From NCBI RefSeq assembly GCF_022227765.1, contig NZ_JAJMLZ010000001.1, forward strand, positions 62,001 to 126,000: 64,000 nucleotides of DNA. Reading direction: 5' to 3'. The DNA is from Ectothiorhodospira shaposhnikovii (GTDB lineage Bacteria; Pseudomonadota; Gammaproteobacteria; Ectothiorhodospirales; Ectothiorhodospiraceae). The notes beneath the pieces were generated by a model that was given only the letters and a program-made list of their open reading frames with translations, was not told the DNA's origin and searched no databases. Shown piece by piece: positions 54,359-64,000 of this stretch. The translations under genes and the position numbers were made by a program. Numbering within the stretch: the stretch's first letter is position 1; each line of letters begins with the position of its first letter.

Positions 54359-55483
54359 TCAGGCCGCCAGGCGGCGGCGCTTGTCTTCCAGGCCCTGGAT
54401 CAGATGGGCAAAGGCATCGGCAAAGGCCTGGACGCCCTCGGCTTCCAGACGGTCGGTGACGCTTTCCAGGTCGATGCCCAGGTCGGGCAGCCCCTGAATC
54501 AGGGCGCGGGCCTGTTCCTGTCCCTCGGTCAGGGTCAGGGCCGGATTGCCGTGATCCCGGAAGGCCTCATAGGTGGCCGGCGGCAGGGTATTCACCGTGT
54601 CGGGGCCGATCAGCGAGTCCACATAGAGGACATCGCTGTAGGCGGGGTTCTTGGTGCCGGTGCTGGCCCACAGCAGCCGCTGGGGCCGGGCGCCGGCCCG
54701 GGCCAGCCGTTGCCAGCGCTCACTGTCGCGGACCTGCTGGAAGTGGGCATAGGCCAGCCTGGCATTGGCGATGGCCAGCAGGCCCTGCATGTGCTCCACC
54801 GGACGGCCCTCGCGGATGCGCTCTTCCAACAGGGCGTCCAGGGCCGTATCCACCCGACTGACGAAGAAGCTGGCCACGGAGGCGATGGAGGTCACCGGCT
54901 CGCCCCGGTCCAGGCGGGTCTCCAGTCCCTTGAGGAAGGCCTCCAGCACCGCCTGATAGCGGGTGACGGAGAACAGCAGGGTGACGTTGACGTTGATGCC
55001 GGCGGCGGTCAGCTGCTCGATGGCGGCCAGGCCGGGCAGGGTGCCGGGCACCTTGATCATGAGGTTGGCCCGATCCACCTGGGCGGCCAGTTCCAGGGCC
55101 TCGCGCACGGTGCCCTCGGTGTCGAAGGCCAGTTCCGGGGAGACTTCCAGGCTGACGAAACCGTCACGTCCGTCGGTGTCGTGATAGGTCGGGGCAAAGG
55201 CGTCGGCGGCCGCCCGGAGGTCGCGGATGGCGAGCTGGTAGAACAGGGCCTGGGTGGTCAGGTCCGGAGACCGGGTCAGGCAGTCCCGGATCGCGGTATC
55301 GTAGAGATCACTGCCGGTGATGGCCTTGTCGAAAATGGCGGGGTTGGAGGTCAGACCGCCCAAGCCGTCCTCCCGGATCAGGCGATCCAGTTCCCCGGAG
55401 GCCATGAGGTCACTGCGGATGTAATCGTACCAGACGCTCTGGCCCAGTTCTCTCAAGCGAAGCAGCGGATTGTGTTCTGCCAT
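54359..55483 (-). CDS. tal: Transaldolase
   Basis: A 374-residue transaldolase of the longer (mycobacterial/Tal-type 2) subgroup: [23 protein letters not shown], the Schiff-base lysine in NLMIKVPGT, and [13 protein letters not shown]. The ATG at 55483 starts [13 protein letters not shown]; an in-frame ATG 45 bp upstream adds an unlikely extension. It lies between rsmA and glk, an insertion relative to the E. coli order. Confidence 0.94.
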   Translation of the reverse strand: MAEHNPLLRLRELGQSVWYDYIRSDLMASGELDRLIREDGLGGLTSNPAIFDKAITGSDLYDTAIRDCLTRSPDLTTQALFYQLAIRDLRAAADAFAPTYHDTDGRDGFVSLEVSPELAFDTEGTVREALELAAQVDRANLMIKVPGTLPGLAAIEQLTAAGINVNVTLLFSVTRYQAVLEAFLKGLETRLDRGEPVTSIASVASFFVSRVDTALDALLEERIREGRPVEHMQGLLAIANARLAYAHFQQVRDSERWQRLARAGARPQRLLWASTGTKNPAYSDVLYVDSLIGPDTVNTLPPATYEAFRDHGNPALTLTEGQEQARALIQGLPDLGIDLESVTDRLEAEGVQAFADAFAHLIQGLEDKRRRLAA

Positions 55484-55538
55484 TGTGTCCTCGCCGATGG
55501 CGGATAAAGATGCATTGTAACCCCTCATGGGGGCAGGC

Positions 55539-56330
55539 TTAAGTGCGGCTGGCGGCCACCTCGTTGGCCAGGCGGACGAATTCCTCCACCGACAGGGTCT
55601 CCGGGCGCCGGGCGGGATCGATGTCCGCCGCCGTCATGGCGGCGGGTTCCGCCAGCCCCTGCAGGGCATTGCGCAGTGTCTTGCGTCGGCGGGTGAAGCC
55701 CTGGTGGACCAGGGCGGCAAACAGGGCCTCGTCCCGGGCGGGGCAGGGCAGGGCCTCCCAGGGCACCAGCCGGACCACGGCGGAATCCACCCGAGGCGGT
55801 GGGCGGAAGGCGCCCGGGCCGACATGGAACAGGGATTCGGCCCGACAGCGATACTGCACCATGATCCCCAGTCGCCCGTATTCGGCCGTGCCGGGACGGG
55901 CGGTCAGCCGATCCACCACCTCCTTCTGCAGCAGGAAATGCATGTCCTGGATGCCGTCGGCCCATTTCAGCAGGTGAAAGATCAGGGGGGTGGAGATGTT
56001 GTAGGGCAGGTTGCCGATCACCCGCAGCTTGCGGCCGGCGGGCACCGGTACCGCGCCGAAGTCAAACTTCAGGGCGTCGGCGGCGTGCACGACGAGTTCA
56101 CCGGCATCGGCATACTCCGTCTGCAGACGGGGAATCAGATCCCGGTCCAGTTCCACCACATGCAGTTGCCGGCACCGGGTCAGCACGGGCCGGGTGATGG
56201 CGCCCATGCCGGGACCGATCTCCAGCAGGGTCTGTCCCGGCTGGGGATCGATGGCCCCGACGATGCGCCCGATGATGCCGGGGTCATGCAGGAAGTGCTG
56301 GCCGAAACGTTTTCTGGGGGCGTGTTCCAC
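55539..56330 (-). CDS. rsmA: 16S rRNA (adenine1518/1519) dimethyltransferase
   Basis: A 263-residue Ksg[31 protein letters not shown] and the catalytic [14 protein letters not shown] are all intact. It dimethylates two adenines at the 3' end of 16S rRNA. It lies 26 bp after a small lipoprotein gene that separates it from pdxA. Confidence 0.97.
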   Translation of the reverse strand: MEHAPRKRFGQHFLHDPGIIGRIVGAIDPQPGQTLLEIGPGMGAITRPVLTRCRQLHVVELDRDLIPRLQTEYADAGELVVHAADALKFDFGAVPVPAGRKLRVIGNLPYNISTPLIFHLLKWADGIQDMHFLLQKEVVDRLTARPGTAEYGRLGIMVQYRCRAESLFHVGPGAFRPPPRVDSAVVRLVPWEALPCPARDEALFAALVHQGFTRRRKTLRNALQGLAEPAAMTAADIDPARRPETLSVEEFVRLANEVAASRT

Positions 56331-56356
56331 TGGGGTGGGTGTCTCCGGATGGCCTG

Positions 56357-56686
56357 TCAGCGGATGCAGCGATAGACGTCATAGCCCCGTCGCCCTTCCC
56401 GCAGGGGGCCGCGGGGGACCAGGGTGTCACCGCCCATCTCGGCGGCGGCATTGCGGGCGGCATGCTCCACTTCCTGGGCCAGCTTTTCCGGGGGGCGCTT
56501 GAAGATGCCCACCTGCTCGGCCACCGTGGCGGAGGTGTTGCCGACCCGCTCGCACTGGGTCACATCCTGGGCATCCAGGATGCGGACCCGTTCACCGCCG
56601 GGAGTGAGCTTGACGAAGGTACAGCCGCCCAGCATCAGGGTCAGGCTGAGCAGGGACAGGGTGCCGATGCGCATGGCTCGGGACAT
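56357..56686 (-). CDS. DUF4156-like small lipoprotein
   Basis: A 109-residue predicted lipoprotein with signal MSRAMRIGTLSLLSLTLM and an LGGC lipobox (Cys22). The mature part contains AQDVTQCERVGNTSATV, NAAAEMGGDTLVP and a final YRCIR, so two further Cys may form a disulfide. This resembles the DUF4156 group of envelope lipoproteins, some similar to RcsF. It is inserted between pdxA and rsmA. Confidence 0.7.
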   Translation of the reverse strand: MSRAMRIGTLSLLSLTLMLGGCTFVKLTPGGERVRILDAQDVTQCERVGNTSATVAEQVGIFKRPPEKLAQEVEHAARNAAAEMGGDTLVPRGPLREGRRGYDVYRCIR

Positions 56687-56709
56687 GGGGGATTCCTCGG
56701 AACGGATGG

Positions 56710-57711
56710 TCAGGATGATCTTTGCTCGGCCAGGTGGATGGCCAGGGACAGGGCCTCCACGAAGCTGCCGACTTCGGCCCTGCCGGTGCCGGCCAGCTCC
56801 AGGGCGGTACCATGGTCCACCGAGGTGCGGATGATGGGCAACCCCAGGGTGATGTTCACGGCCCGGCCGAAGCCGGCATGCTTGAGTACCGGCAGTCCCT
56901 GGTCATGATACATGGCCAGCACCGCGTCCGCCTCGCCCAGATAGCGCTCGGTGAACAGGGTGTCGGCGGGCAGGGGGCCGCGCAGGTCCATGCCCTCGGT
57001 GCGCAGCTGTTCCAGCACCGGGGCGATGACCCGGATCTCCTCGTCCCCCAGGTGGCCACCCTCGCCCGCGTGGGGGTTGAGGCCGCAGACCAGGATGCGG
57101 GGTCTGGGCAAGCCGAAACGCGCCCGCAGATCCTGGTGCAGCACCCGTAGCACGCTCAGGAGTCGTGCCGGGGTGATCTCGGCGGCAACCCTGGACAGGG
57201 GCAGATGGGTGGTGGCCAGGGCCACCCTCAGGGTGCCGGCGGCCAGCATCATCACCGGCATGGGGGCGCGGCAGCGCTCGGCCAGATATTCCGTGTGTCC
57301 GGTAAAGGGGATGCCCGCCGTGTTGATGACGCCCTTGTGCACCGGCCCGGTGACCAGGGCGTCAAAGGTGCCGGCCAGACAGCCGTCGGCGGCCCGCCGC
57401 AGGGTCTTGAGCACGTAGTCCCCGTTGGCCGGATCCAGCTGGCCGGCTCTGACGGGGCGGTTCACCTGGCAGTCGCCGACGATGCTCAGGCAGCCGGGGA
57501 GGTCGGCGTGGGGTGGACTGTCCGGCTCGAAGGGGGCCAGTGTCAGTGGCAGGCCCAGGGCCGCGGCCCGGTCCTGCAGCACCAGCGGGTCACCGATCAC
57601 GACCCGCTGGGCCGGGCAGGGTTCCTGAGCCAGCATGGCCACCAGATCCGGGCCGATGCCCGCCGGTTCTCCCGGCGTGATGGCGATACGGGGGATGGGG
57701 TGGGCCATCAT
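56710..57711 (-). CDS. pdxA: 4-hydroxythreonine-4-phosphate dehydrogenase
   Basis: A 333-residue NAD enzyme of pyridoxal phosphate synthesis. It begins [17 protein letters not shown] and contains [25 protein letters not shown] and the metal site [15 protein letters not shown]. The start codon overlaps the surA stop as ATGA. Two adjacent ATGs are present; the first is annotated. Confidence 0.96.
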   Translation of the reverse strand: MMAHPIPRIAITPGEPAGIGPDLVAMLAQEPCPAQRVVIGDPLVLQDRAAALGLPLTLAPFEPDSPPHADLPGCLSIVGDCQVNRPVRAGQLDPANGDYVLKTLRRAADGCLAGTFDALVTGPVHKGVINTAGIPFTGHTEYLAERCRAPMPVMMLAAGTLRVALATTHLPLSRVAAEITPARLLSVLRVLHQDLRARFGLPRPRILVCGLNPHAGEGGHLGDEEIRVIAPVLEQLRTEGMDLRGPLPADTLFTERYLGEADAVLAMYHDQGLPVLKHAGFGRAVNITLGLPIIRTSVDHGTALELAGTGRAEVGSFVEALSLAIHLAEQRSS

Positions 57712-59051
57712 CGTGCCGGCGGCTCAATGGGAGTGGTCGGACCACCCAGGGCCAGTCTGTCCAGGCGCAGCTCCACGAAGGATTCGTCCCGCAGTCGGCG
57801 CAGCCACAGTTCCAGTTCGTCGTCACGCTTGCGATCCCGGATGATCTCCCGGGCCTGGGCACGCATCAGCTCCCGGGAGCCGTCGTGATCTCGTCGTTCC
57901 AGCACTTCCAGGATGTGCCAGCCGAACGGGGAACGGAAGGGCTCGCTGACCCGCCCCGGGGGCTGGCGGTTCATGATGTCCTCGAACTGGGGCACCAGAT
58001 CACCGGGGTCGGTCCAGCCCAGGTCGCCGCCCCGCAGGGCGCTGCCCCGGTCGTCGGAGTGGGCGCGGGCCAGTTCGGCGAAGTCGGCGCCGTCCTCGAT
58101 GCGGCTGCGCAGGCTGGACAGGCGTTCCAGGGCTTCATCGCTGCTCAGCACCTCGGTGGGGGTAATGAGGATGTGACGCACCCGGGTCTGGCGGATCTGG
58201 GCCCGTGTTCCGCCCCGGCGTTCCGCCAGCTTGATGATGTGGAAGCCGGAAGGGGAACGGATCACCTCGCTGACTTCGCCCTCTCGCATCAGGACCACAT
58301 GACGGGCGAACAGGGTGGGTACCTGGGCGGCGTTGCGCCAGCCCAGGTCGCCGCCGTCCAGGGCGTGCTGGCCGGCGGATTCCCGCAGGGCCAGGGCGGT
58401 GAAGTCGGCCCCGTCGGCGGCTTCCTCGCGGATCTTCCGGGCCTGTTCCCGGGCGGCCTGGATCCTGTCGGGGGTCGCCCCTTCGGGGAGAGAAATCAGC
58501 AGATGCAGCAGACGGTATTCCACATCCCTGTCGATGGCACCGCTTTCACTGGCGATGAGGTCGTCGATTTCCTGTTCACTGACCTGGATGCGGCTGTCCA
58601 CCTGCCGGCGTCGCAACTGATTGATGGCCAGTTCATCCCGGATCTGTTCGCGAAAGGCGGGGAAATCCACACCGTCGGCCACCAGCCTGTCCCGGAATTC
58701 CGCCAGGGTCATGCGGTTTTCCCGGGCGATGTTTTCCATCGCGTTGTTCAGGGTGATGTCGTCGATGCGGATGCCGATGCGCCGTGCCTCCTGCAGTTGC
58801 AGGCGCTCCAGGATCAGGCGGTCCAGCACCGGGCGGATCAGCACCTCCCGGGGCGGGGCCTGGCCGTCGCGGGCGGCCAGTTGCTGTCCGATCTCATCCA
58901 TGCGCCGCAGCAGCTCGCTCTGCATGATGACGTCTTCTTCCACCACGGCGATGATCCGGTCCATCAGTCGGCCGTCTTCCGGCACCTGGGCGCCGAGGCC
59001 GGTGGACCCGGCCAGGACCAGGAGGATCAACAGTCTAGTAATCAGTTTCAT
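57708..59051 (-). CDS. surA: Periplasmic chaperone/peptidyl-prolyl isomerase SurA
   Basis: A 447-residue protein with a signal peptide ending near LGAQVPEDG, an N-terminal chaperone domain ([28 protein letters not shown]), two parvulin domains (around residues 175-275 and 285-390, the second with [12 protein letters not shown]) and a C-terminal helix. It escorts outer-membrane proteins to BAM. lptD, a main client, overlaps it by 17 bp upstream. Confidence 0.95.
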   Translation of the reverse strand: MKLITRLLILLVLAGSTGLGAQVPEDGRLMDRIIAVVEEDVIMQSELLRRMDEIGQQLAARDGQAPPREVLIRPVLDRLILERLQLQEARRIGIRIDDITLNNAMENIARENRMTLAEFRDRLVADGVDFPAFREQIRDELAINQLRRRQVDSRIQVSEQEIDDLIASESGAIDRDVEYRLLHLLISLPEGATPDRIQAAREQARKIREEAADGADFTALALRESAGQHALDGGDLGWRNAAQVPTLFARHVVLMREGEVSEVIRSPSGFHIIKLAERRGGTRAQIRQTRVRHILITPTEVLSSDEALERLSSLRSRIEDGADFAELARAHSDDRGSALRGGDLGWTDPGDLVPQFEDIMNRQPPGRVSEPFRSPFGWHILEVLERRDHDGSRELMRAQAREIIRDRKRDDELELWLRRLRDESFVELRLDRLALGGPTTPIEPPAR

Positions 59052-61218
59052 AACCCAGCACGCCCTCGCTCAGCAGGTCACCCAGGCCGGTGCCCAGGCT
59101 GCCGAGTCCCTTGAGGATAAGTTGAAAATAGATGCCTTCATTGTACTCACCCGTGACGCCGTCGTTGAGGAATCGGCGGGAGACGAGGCGGAAGGCCCAG
59201 CAGCAGCTCTTGTATTCCAGGCCCGCCAGGACTTCCAGTTCCCGGTTGTCCTCCAGACTGTAGGCCCAGCGACCCACCACATCCCAGTGACGGGACAGGG
59301 GCCAGGCAAACGAGAGGTCCGTCTGTTCCAGCAGGTCCTCACGGTAACGATGGCCCAGGTTGATCACGCGACGTCCATCCACCCGATATTGCAGATGAGT
59401 GGATGAACGTTCAATTTGTTCCCGTCGCGGGTCCCACTGCGCACTGGCGCGTGCGTTCCAGCGCGCCCCCAGCCGTGCCCCCACCTCACCCACCAGGGAT
59501 GAGCTGTCCGCGGTTTCGCCGCGATCATCCTCGCGCAGGGTCACGCGACGATCGTCGAAGTAGTGGATCTGTCCCAGGCTCGCGCGCAGGCGTTCCTCGC
59601 CGGAGCGGCCGTCGATGATTCGCGTGGTGAGGGCGGTGGTGAGTTGGTTGGCGTCGGCAACCCGGTCGGGTCCACTGAAACGGTGGTCGCGAAACAGCTG
59701 GTCAAAGCTGAAATCGAATTGCGCGGTATCGAACAGCGGGATGTCGTCCTGGTCCCGGCGCGGGGTATAGAGGTAGTACAGGCGGGGTTCCAGGGTCTGG
59801 AGGTTCCCGCTCGCCAGGGGGCGGTCCAGGAAGATGCCGGCATCCAGGCTGGCGATGGGCAGGGATCGGGTCAGGTGACGGTCGACCCCGGCGGGCTGGT
59901 CCTCCAGAGCGTAATGGGTGACGCGGTATTTCAGGCTCGGGGTCAGGAACCAGGCTGCACCGTGTGTGGGGCGGCTGATCTCCGGCATCAGGTCCGTGCG
60001 CTGGGCGGTGACGGTGTCGTCCCGCTCGAAGGCCACCCACTCGGCCCGCAGGCGATAGTCGAATCCACCCGCTTGCAGGGGCCTGCGGCCCTGGAAGAGC
60101 AACTGGGGCAGACGCTTGTAGGGGCGGCTGGTGCTGGCGAGGGTCTCGTCCACGATCTGGAAATCCTGCACCCGCCCCAGCAGGCTCCATCCCTGACCGC
60201 TGTAGACGAGATCCGCCCGCCGTTCCAGGTGGGTGATGCTGGTATCGTCGAGCGAGTCGCCCAGGTCGCGGAAGTAGCGCTCATCGGAGACGTCGGTGCC
60301 CGTCGTATGAAAGTGCAGCCGGGGGGCGATGCGCCAGTGGTGATCCCAGGCCACCAGGACGCGATCCTCGCCATAGCTCGTGTCGTTGGGCAGGTAATCC
60401 AGCTGGATTTTGCCCCGGTTGTCGGGATTCAGGTAACGGAACTCCGACATCAGCATGGCGCCCCGGCTGTCCATCAGGCGCAGACCCAGGGTGGCATCCC
60501 GATGGGGCGCCAGGTTCAGATAGAAGGGGATCAGCAGATCGGCGCCGGTATTGTCCGAGGTGCCGAAACTGGGCGGCAGCAGGCCGGATTTACGGCGGTC
60601 ATCGATGGGGAAGGTGATCCACGGGGTGTAGAACAGGGGCACCCCCTGAAAGCGCAGCAGAACATTCCGGGCCGTGCCCTGGCCGCTGTCCTGATTCAGC
60701 TGCACATGACGCGCGCTGAGCAGCCAGTCGTCCCGGCCGGGATCGCAGGTGGTGAAGGTGGCTCCCTCAAGGTAGAGCGTGTCGCTGCCGCGGGGCTCCA
60801 GCGCCCGGGCTTCTCCCCGGGCATGGCGGGGGTCGTAGCGGTAGCGGGCATGCTCGAACCGGCCGGTTTCCGTGTCCAGGTGCAGAAAACCGCCGGGGCT
60901 TTCAAAGAACAGTCCGGTATCGGTCTGGAACCGGACGTCCCCCCGGGTTTCCAGGAAGGCGCGGCCTTCCTCGTAGGTGATGAGATCCGCCCGCAGCATG
61001 CGACCCCGGTCATAGAGGGTGACATCCCCTTCCAGGCGGGAGATCCCGTCCCGGTCGATGAAGGCACGGTCGGCGAAGAAACGGGTCTGATCATCCCGGG
61101 GGAACGGATAGTCCAGGGATTGGGGCTGGTAGCGGCACAGGGACCAGTCATTCGCCTGGACCGTGGTGACGCAGCAGGTCATGAGCAGGCAGCAGGAGAG
61201 AAGCTTGCGAGGGTTCAT
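59035..61218 (-). CDS. lptD: LPS-assembly outer-membrane protein LptD
   Basis: A 727-residue LptD that inserts lipopolysaccharide in the outer membrane. It has a signal peptide, an OstA-type jellyroll (residues about 60-170) and a large beta-barrel. The disulfide cysteines known in E. coli appear as a Cys after the signal (DWSLCRYQPQ), one in FTTCDPGRDDW, and the adjacent pair in EYKSCCWAFRLV near the C-terminus. The ATG at 61218 begins the signal; the upstream 70-codon open stretch lacks one. Confidence 0.95.
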   Translation of the reverse strand: MNPRKLLSCCLLMTCCVTTVQANDWSLCRYQPQSLDYPFPRDDQTRFFADRAFIDRDGISRLEGDVTLYDRGRMLRADLITYEEGRAFLETRGDVRFQTDTGLFFESPGGFLHLDTETGRFEHARYRYDPRHARGEARALEPRGSDTLYLEGATFTTCDPGRDDWLLSARHVQLNQDSGQGTARNVLLRFQGVPLFYTPWITFPIDDRRKSGLLPPSFGTSDNTGADLLIPFYLNLAPHRDATLGLRLMDSRGAMLMSEFRYLNPDNRGKIQLDYLPNDTSYGEDRVLVAWDHHWRIAPRLHFHTTGTDVSDERYFRDLGDSLDDTSITHLERRADLVYSGQGWSLLGRVQDFQIVDETLASTSRPYKRLPQLLFQGRRPLQAGGFDYRLRAEWVAFERDDTVTAQRTDLMPEISRPTHGAAWFLTPSLKYRVTHYALEDQPAGVDRHLTRSLPIASLDAGIFLDRPLASGNLQTLEPRLYYLYTPRRDQDDIPLFDTAQFDFSFDQLFRDHRFSGPDRVADANQLTTALTTRIIDGRSGEERLRASLGQIHYFDDRRVTLREDDRGETADSSSLVGEVGARLGARWNARASAQWDPRREQIERSSTHLQYRVDGRRVINLGHRYREDLLEQTDLSFAWPLSRHWDVVGRWAYSLEDNRELEVLAGLEYKSCCWAFRLVSRRFLNDGVTGEYNEGIYFQLILKGLGSLGTGLGDLLSEGVLGYETDY

Positions 61219-61363
61219 GCGCGCTGGTGCGCCTGAACCACCGGGAAGAGGCCGGGTGGCGTGGTGCCTAGATGAATTGCGCTGGAATGCATGGGGACCG
61301 GGGAGACATCGGGGTGAGATGACCCCGAGACACCCGGAGTGTGTCTCGGGGCGGAGCACGTCC

Positions 61364-62017
61364 TTACTTGCGGCAGGACTCCAGCACCTCGGAGACCGCC
61401 TTGTAGATGGACTCGATCTCACCTTCACCCTTCACTGTCTGCAGCAGGCTGCGTTCGCTGTAATACTGCACCAGGGGGCGGGTCTGCTCTTCGTAGACCT
61501 TGAGACGCTTGCCGATGGTTTCTTCGTTGTCGTCCGCGCGGTGGGTGAGTTCACCGCCGCAGACATCGCACACGTTTTCCTTCCGGGAGGGGTTGGTGTG
61601 ACGGTTGAAGACGGCGCCGCAGGAGCCGCAGGTCTGGCGGCCGGTGAGGCGCTGCATCAGATTGTCGAAGTCCACGTCGATGAGCAGCGCCACATCCAGC
61701 GGCTTGCCCAGTTCCTTGAGCAGGTCGTCCAGCGCCCCGGCCTGGGCCAGGTTGCGGGGGAACCCGTCCAGAATGTAGCCCTGCTGGGTATCCGGCATGG
61801 CCAGGCGTTCACGGATCATGCCCAGAACGATATCGTCGGTCACCAGCTGGCCCGCGTCCATGGCGGCCTTGGCCTGCTGGCCCAGGGGCGTTCCGGCGGA
61901 AACGGCAGCGCGCAGGAGATCCCCGGTGGAGATCTGAGGCACCTTGTAACGCTCCATGATCAGCTTGGACTGGGTTCCCTTGCCGGACCCCGGTGCGCCC
62001 AGAAGCACGATACGCAT
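61364..62017 (-). CDS. adk: Adenylate kinase
   Basis: A 217-residue long-form kinase, AMP plus ATP to two ADP. GAPGSGKGTQ, the AMP-site GDLLRAAV segment and DGFPRNLAQA are present. The LID (about residues 127-160) has a CGSC...CDVC four-cysteine pattern, a structural zinc site common in Gram-positives and not in E. coli Adk. AGAGG precedes the start. It is divergent from ppa. Confidence 0.97.
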   Translation of the reverse strand: MRIVLLGAPGSGKGTQSKLIMERYKVPQISTGDLLRAAVSAGTPLGQQAKAAMDAGQLVTDDIVLGMIRERLAMPDTQQGYILDGFPRNLAQAGALDDLLKELGKPLDVALLIDVDFDNLMQRLTGRQTCGSCGAVFNRHTNPSRKENVCDVCGGELTHRADDNEETIGKRLKVYEEQTRPLVQYYSERSLLQTVKGEGEIESIYKAVSEVLESCRK

Positions 62018-62152
62018 GGCATTTCCTCTTTAGTATATAGGCGTGTGTTGCATGGGTTATAAAGACATTAGGCCGAAACTTATACCTGCTCAAGCGCCCG
62101 GCACGCAAGCACTCCCCTTGGGGATATGGCTTTTCGTCGGCCGGGTTGCCGT

Positions 62153-62158
62153 TATAAT
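62153..62158 (+). promoter_or_regulatory. Likely -10 element for ppa
   Basis: A perfect TATAAT lies 38 bp upstream of the ppa start; the -35 region (near CTTTTC) is weak. Confidence 0.4.
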
Positions 62159-62195
62159 GCCGCCTCCCGATTCACTCACTCTTGGGCCTGATCCA

Positions 62196-62729
62196 ATGAA
62201 CATCGACAAGATCTCCGCAGGCAAAGACCTGCCCAACGACATCAACGTGATCATCGAGATTCCCGCGTATGCCTCCCCGGTCAAGTACGAGGTGGACAAG
62301 GACAGCGGTGCCCTGCTGGTGGATCGCTTCATGGCCAGCCCCATGTTCTATCCCTGCAACTACGGGTTCGTGCCCCATACCCTGTCCGATGACGGTGACC
62401 CGGTGGACGTGTTGGTGATGACCCCCTTCCCGGTGGCCAGCGGCAGCGTGATCCGTTGCCGCCCCGTGGGCATGCTCAAGATGACCGACGAGGCGGGCGA
62501 GGATGCCAAGCTGCTGGCGGTGCCCGTGTCCAAGTTGTCCCGGGAATATGATCACATCCAGGGACCCGATGATGTCCCCGCCCTGTTGCTGGACCAGATC
62601 AAGCACTTCTTCGAGCACTACAAGGAACTGGAACCCGGCAAGTGGGTGAAGGTCGAAGGCTGGGTCGGCGTCGACGAGGCCCGGGCGGAGATCGAGAGTT
62701 CCGTCAAGCGTTACCAGGCTCAGGCCTGA
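62196..62729 (+). CDS. ppa: Inorganic pyrophosphatase
   Basis: A 178-residue family I pyrophosphatase (E. coli 176). The metal-site motif [25 protein letters not shown] and KLLAVP are intact. The ATG at 62196 starts [23 protein letters not shown]. It drives biosynthetic reactions by removing pyrophosphate. Confidence 0.97.
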   Translation: MNIDKISAGKDLPNDINVIIEIPAYASPVKYEVDKDSGALLVDRFMASPMFYPCNYGFVPHTLSDDGDPVDVLVMTPFPVASGSVIRCRPVGMLKMTDEAGEDAKLLAVPVSKLSREYDHIQGPDDVPALLLDQIKHFFEHYKELEPGKWVKVEGWVGVDEARAEIESSVKRYQAQA

Positions 62730-62737
62730 TCTCGTTG

Positions 62738-62762
62738 CCGGGGAGGCCCGAGGCCTCCCCGG
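62738..62762. terminator. Hairpin after ppa
   Basis: A perfect 11-bp GC-rich stem (62738-62748 with 62752-62762) with a three-base loop follows the ppa stop by eight bases. It has no U-tract, so termination strength is uncertain. Confidence 0.5.
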
Positions 62763-62844
62763 TGCGTTTGCCCACTCTTTTCAGGCACGCCGGCCCCTAT
62801 ACCTCCTCCTGCCCGTGTGGCCATGAGTCTTCCGGATCAAGGGC

Positions 62845-64000
62845 ATGTCGTCGCGTCAACCCATCAAGAATCATCACCAGGAGCAGCGGCTGTTCCTGGC
62901 CCGGATCATCACCCTGGGTGTCATCATCGTCCTGCTGTTCGGTCTTGTCGGGGTGCGGCTGACGCAGTTGCAGGTGATCAATCATTCCCATTTTTCCACC
63001 CTGTCCCAGAATAACCGGGTGCGCCTGGAAGCCCTGCCGCCGCCCCGGGGGCTGATCTATGACCGCAACGGCGTGGTGCTGGCGGAGAATCGTCCGACCT
63101 ATCAGCTGGAGGTGACCCTGGAGCAGGTGGACAACCTCCAGGACACCCTGGATCGCCTGTCGGCGCTGCTGGATCTGGAACCGGCCGAGATAGATCGCTT
63201 TCGCCGCTCCCTGCGGGGCAAACGCCCTTTCCAGGCGGTGCCGCTCAAGCTCAATCTCACCGACGAGGAACTGGCCAACTTTGCCGTTAATCGGCATCTG
63301 TTCCCCGGCGTGGACGTGCAGGCCGGGGTGGCACGTCATTATCCTCATGGCGAGGCCCTGGCCCATGTCATCGGCTACGTGGGACGTATCGATGAGCGGG
63401 AACTGGCACGCATCGATACCCGTCGCTATGCCGGCACCACCCACATCGGCAAGCTGGGGGTGGAACGCTATTACGAAGATCACCTGCATGGTCATGTGGG
63501 GTTCCAGAAGGTGGAGGTGAATGCCCAGGGCCGGACCCTGAGGGTACTGGAGCGGGAGCCGCCGGTACCGGGGCGTGATCTGGTGCTGAGCCTGGACGTG
63601 CGCCTGCAGGCCGTGGCCCAGGAGGCACTGGACGGCATGGCCGGCGCCATCGTCGCCATGGATCCCCGCAACGGCGAGGTCCTGGCCATGGTCAGCATGC
63701 CCACTTTCGATCCCAACCTCTTCGTGCACGGGATTCCGGCCCGAACCTTCCAGGAGTTGCGCAACAACCGCCGTCAGCCGCTGTTCAACCGTGCCCTCTC
63801 CGGTCAGTACCCGCCGGGTTCCACCCTGAAGATGCTGGTGGGTCTGGCGGGGCTTGAGCATGGGGTGATCCGGGCCGACCGCATGATGTTCGCCGCCGGC
63901 TACTACACCCTGCCCAACGACACCCGCCGCTACCGGGACTGGCGTCGACACGGCCATGGCTGGGTGGACCTGGACAAGGCCATCACCCAGTCTTCCGACG
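62845..64000 (+). CDS. mrdA: Penicillin-binding protein 2 (3' end outside window)
   Basis: The first 385 codons of PBP2, the cell-elongation transpeptidase. It starts MSSRQPIKNHHQEQRL, has a membrane span at about residues 19-42, the RGLIYDRNGVVLAEN and GYVGRIDERE dimerisation-domain motifs, GKLGVERYYED, and the active-site SxxK as GSTLK near residue 326 (E. coli has STVK). The ATG at 62845 was chosen because it yields the short cytoplasmic tail before the span. The gene runs past position 64000. Confidence 0.94.
   Translation, partial: MSSRQPIKNHHQEQRLFLARIITLGVIIVLLFGLVGVRLTQLQVINHSHFSTLSQNNRVRLEALPPPRGLIYDRNGVVLAENRPTYQLEVTLEQVDNLQDTLDRLSALLDLEPAEIDRFRRSLRGKRPFQAVPLKLNLTDEELANFAVNRHLFPGVDVQAGVARHYPHGEALAHVIGYVGRIDERELARIDTRRYAGTTHIGKLGVERYYEDHLHGHVGFQKVEVNAQGRTLRVLEREPPVPGRDLVLSLDVRLQAVAQEALDGMAGAIVAMDPRNGEVLAMVSMPTFDPNLFVHGIPARTFQELRNNRRQPLFNRALSGQYPPGSTLKMLVGLAGLEHGVIRADRMMFAAGYYTLPNDTRRYRDWRRHGHGWVDLDKAITQSSD

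Overview
The window is a 64-kb, GC-rich (roughly 65 percent by eye), gene-dense chromosomal segment of a gammaproteobacterium. Gene order and sequence point to the Chromatiales/Ectothiorhodospiraceae type: conserved gammaproteobacterial blocks (rhlB/trxA-rho; ygfA-ssrS-zapA-ygfB-pepP-ubiH-ubiI-gcv; lptD-surA-pdxA-rsmA-apaG-apaH) are combined with a membrane iron-sulfur/anchor pair resembling the SoeBC subunits of sulfite dehydrogenase at the left edge, which suggests a sulfur-oxidising lifestyle. No phage, CRISPR array or intact insertion sequence is seen; the accessory signal lies in regulatory DNA, small RNAs and small repeats.

Layout. 1-11.8 kb: soeBC-like genes, rhlB, trxA-rho, glgP, purHD, a candidate small RNA just upstream of purH, a [2Fe-2S] ferredoxin and a DUF481 protein. 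11.9-19.4 kb: a GlcF-like Fe-S protein with a coupled leader ORF, coq7, rplM-rpsI, tRNA-Gln(CUG), and two porin genes around a sigma-54 activator; the second porin has a -24/-12 promoter and upstream activator-like repeats. 19.5-28.7 kb: a 1280-residue FAD/Fe-S oxidoreductase, rpiA, ilvA, an EVE-domain gene, ygfA, 6S RNA, zapA, a ZapB-like gene, ygfB. 28.8-39.3 kb: pepP, ubiH, ubiI, a methyltransferase, then a tandem glycine riboswitch with terminator in front of gcvT-gcvH-gcvPA-[tpx]-gcvPB-dgkA, where tpx and dRS3-like repeats interrupt the glycine cleavage genes.

39.4-52.7 kb: a GlcG-like secreted protein, a metallophosphoesterase (LpxH/PlcP type), divergent znuA and znuCB with a Zur-like box, folA-thyA-lgt, rlmI-like, a PrcB-domain lipoprotein, olsB-olsA, a structured IS200/IS605-end-like element, a GT4 glycosyltransferase, a PAP2 phosphatase, apaH and a methyltransferase. 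52.8-64 kb: apaG, glk, tal, rsmA, a lipoprotein, pdxA, surA, lptD, adk, ppa and the start of the PBP2 gene mrdA, which runs off the window.

How they work together. Most genes are housekeeping: purine, folate/one-carbon, ubiquinone, outer-membrane biogenesis and central carbon. The most coherent accessory theme is a possible phosphate-starvation lipid-remodelling set: a PlcP-like phosphoesterase, OlsBA for ornithine lipids, a diacylglycerol-glycosyltransferase-like GT4 and a PAP2 phosphatase, with 11-bp-periodic Pho-box-like repeats upstream of the phosphoesterase and olsB. Other items worth attention are the anti-Shine-Dalgarno small RNA candidate, the sigma-54 activator/porin pair, the tpx cassette inside the gcv operon, and the hairpin-rich element that supplies the ribosome-binding site of the glycosyltransferase.
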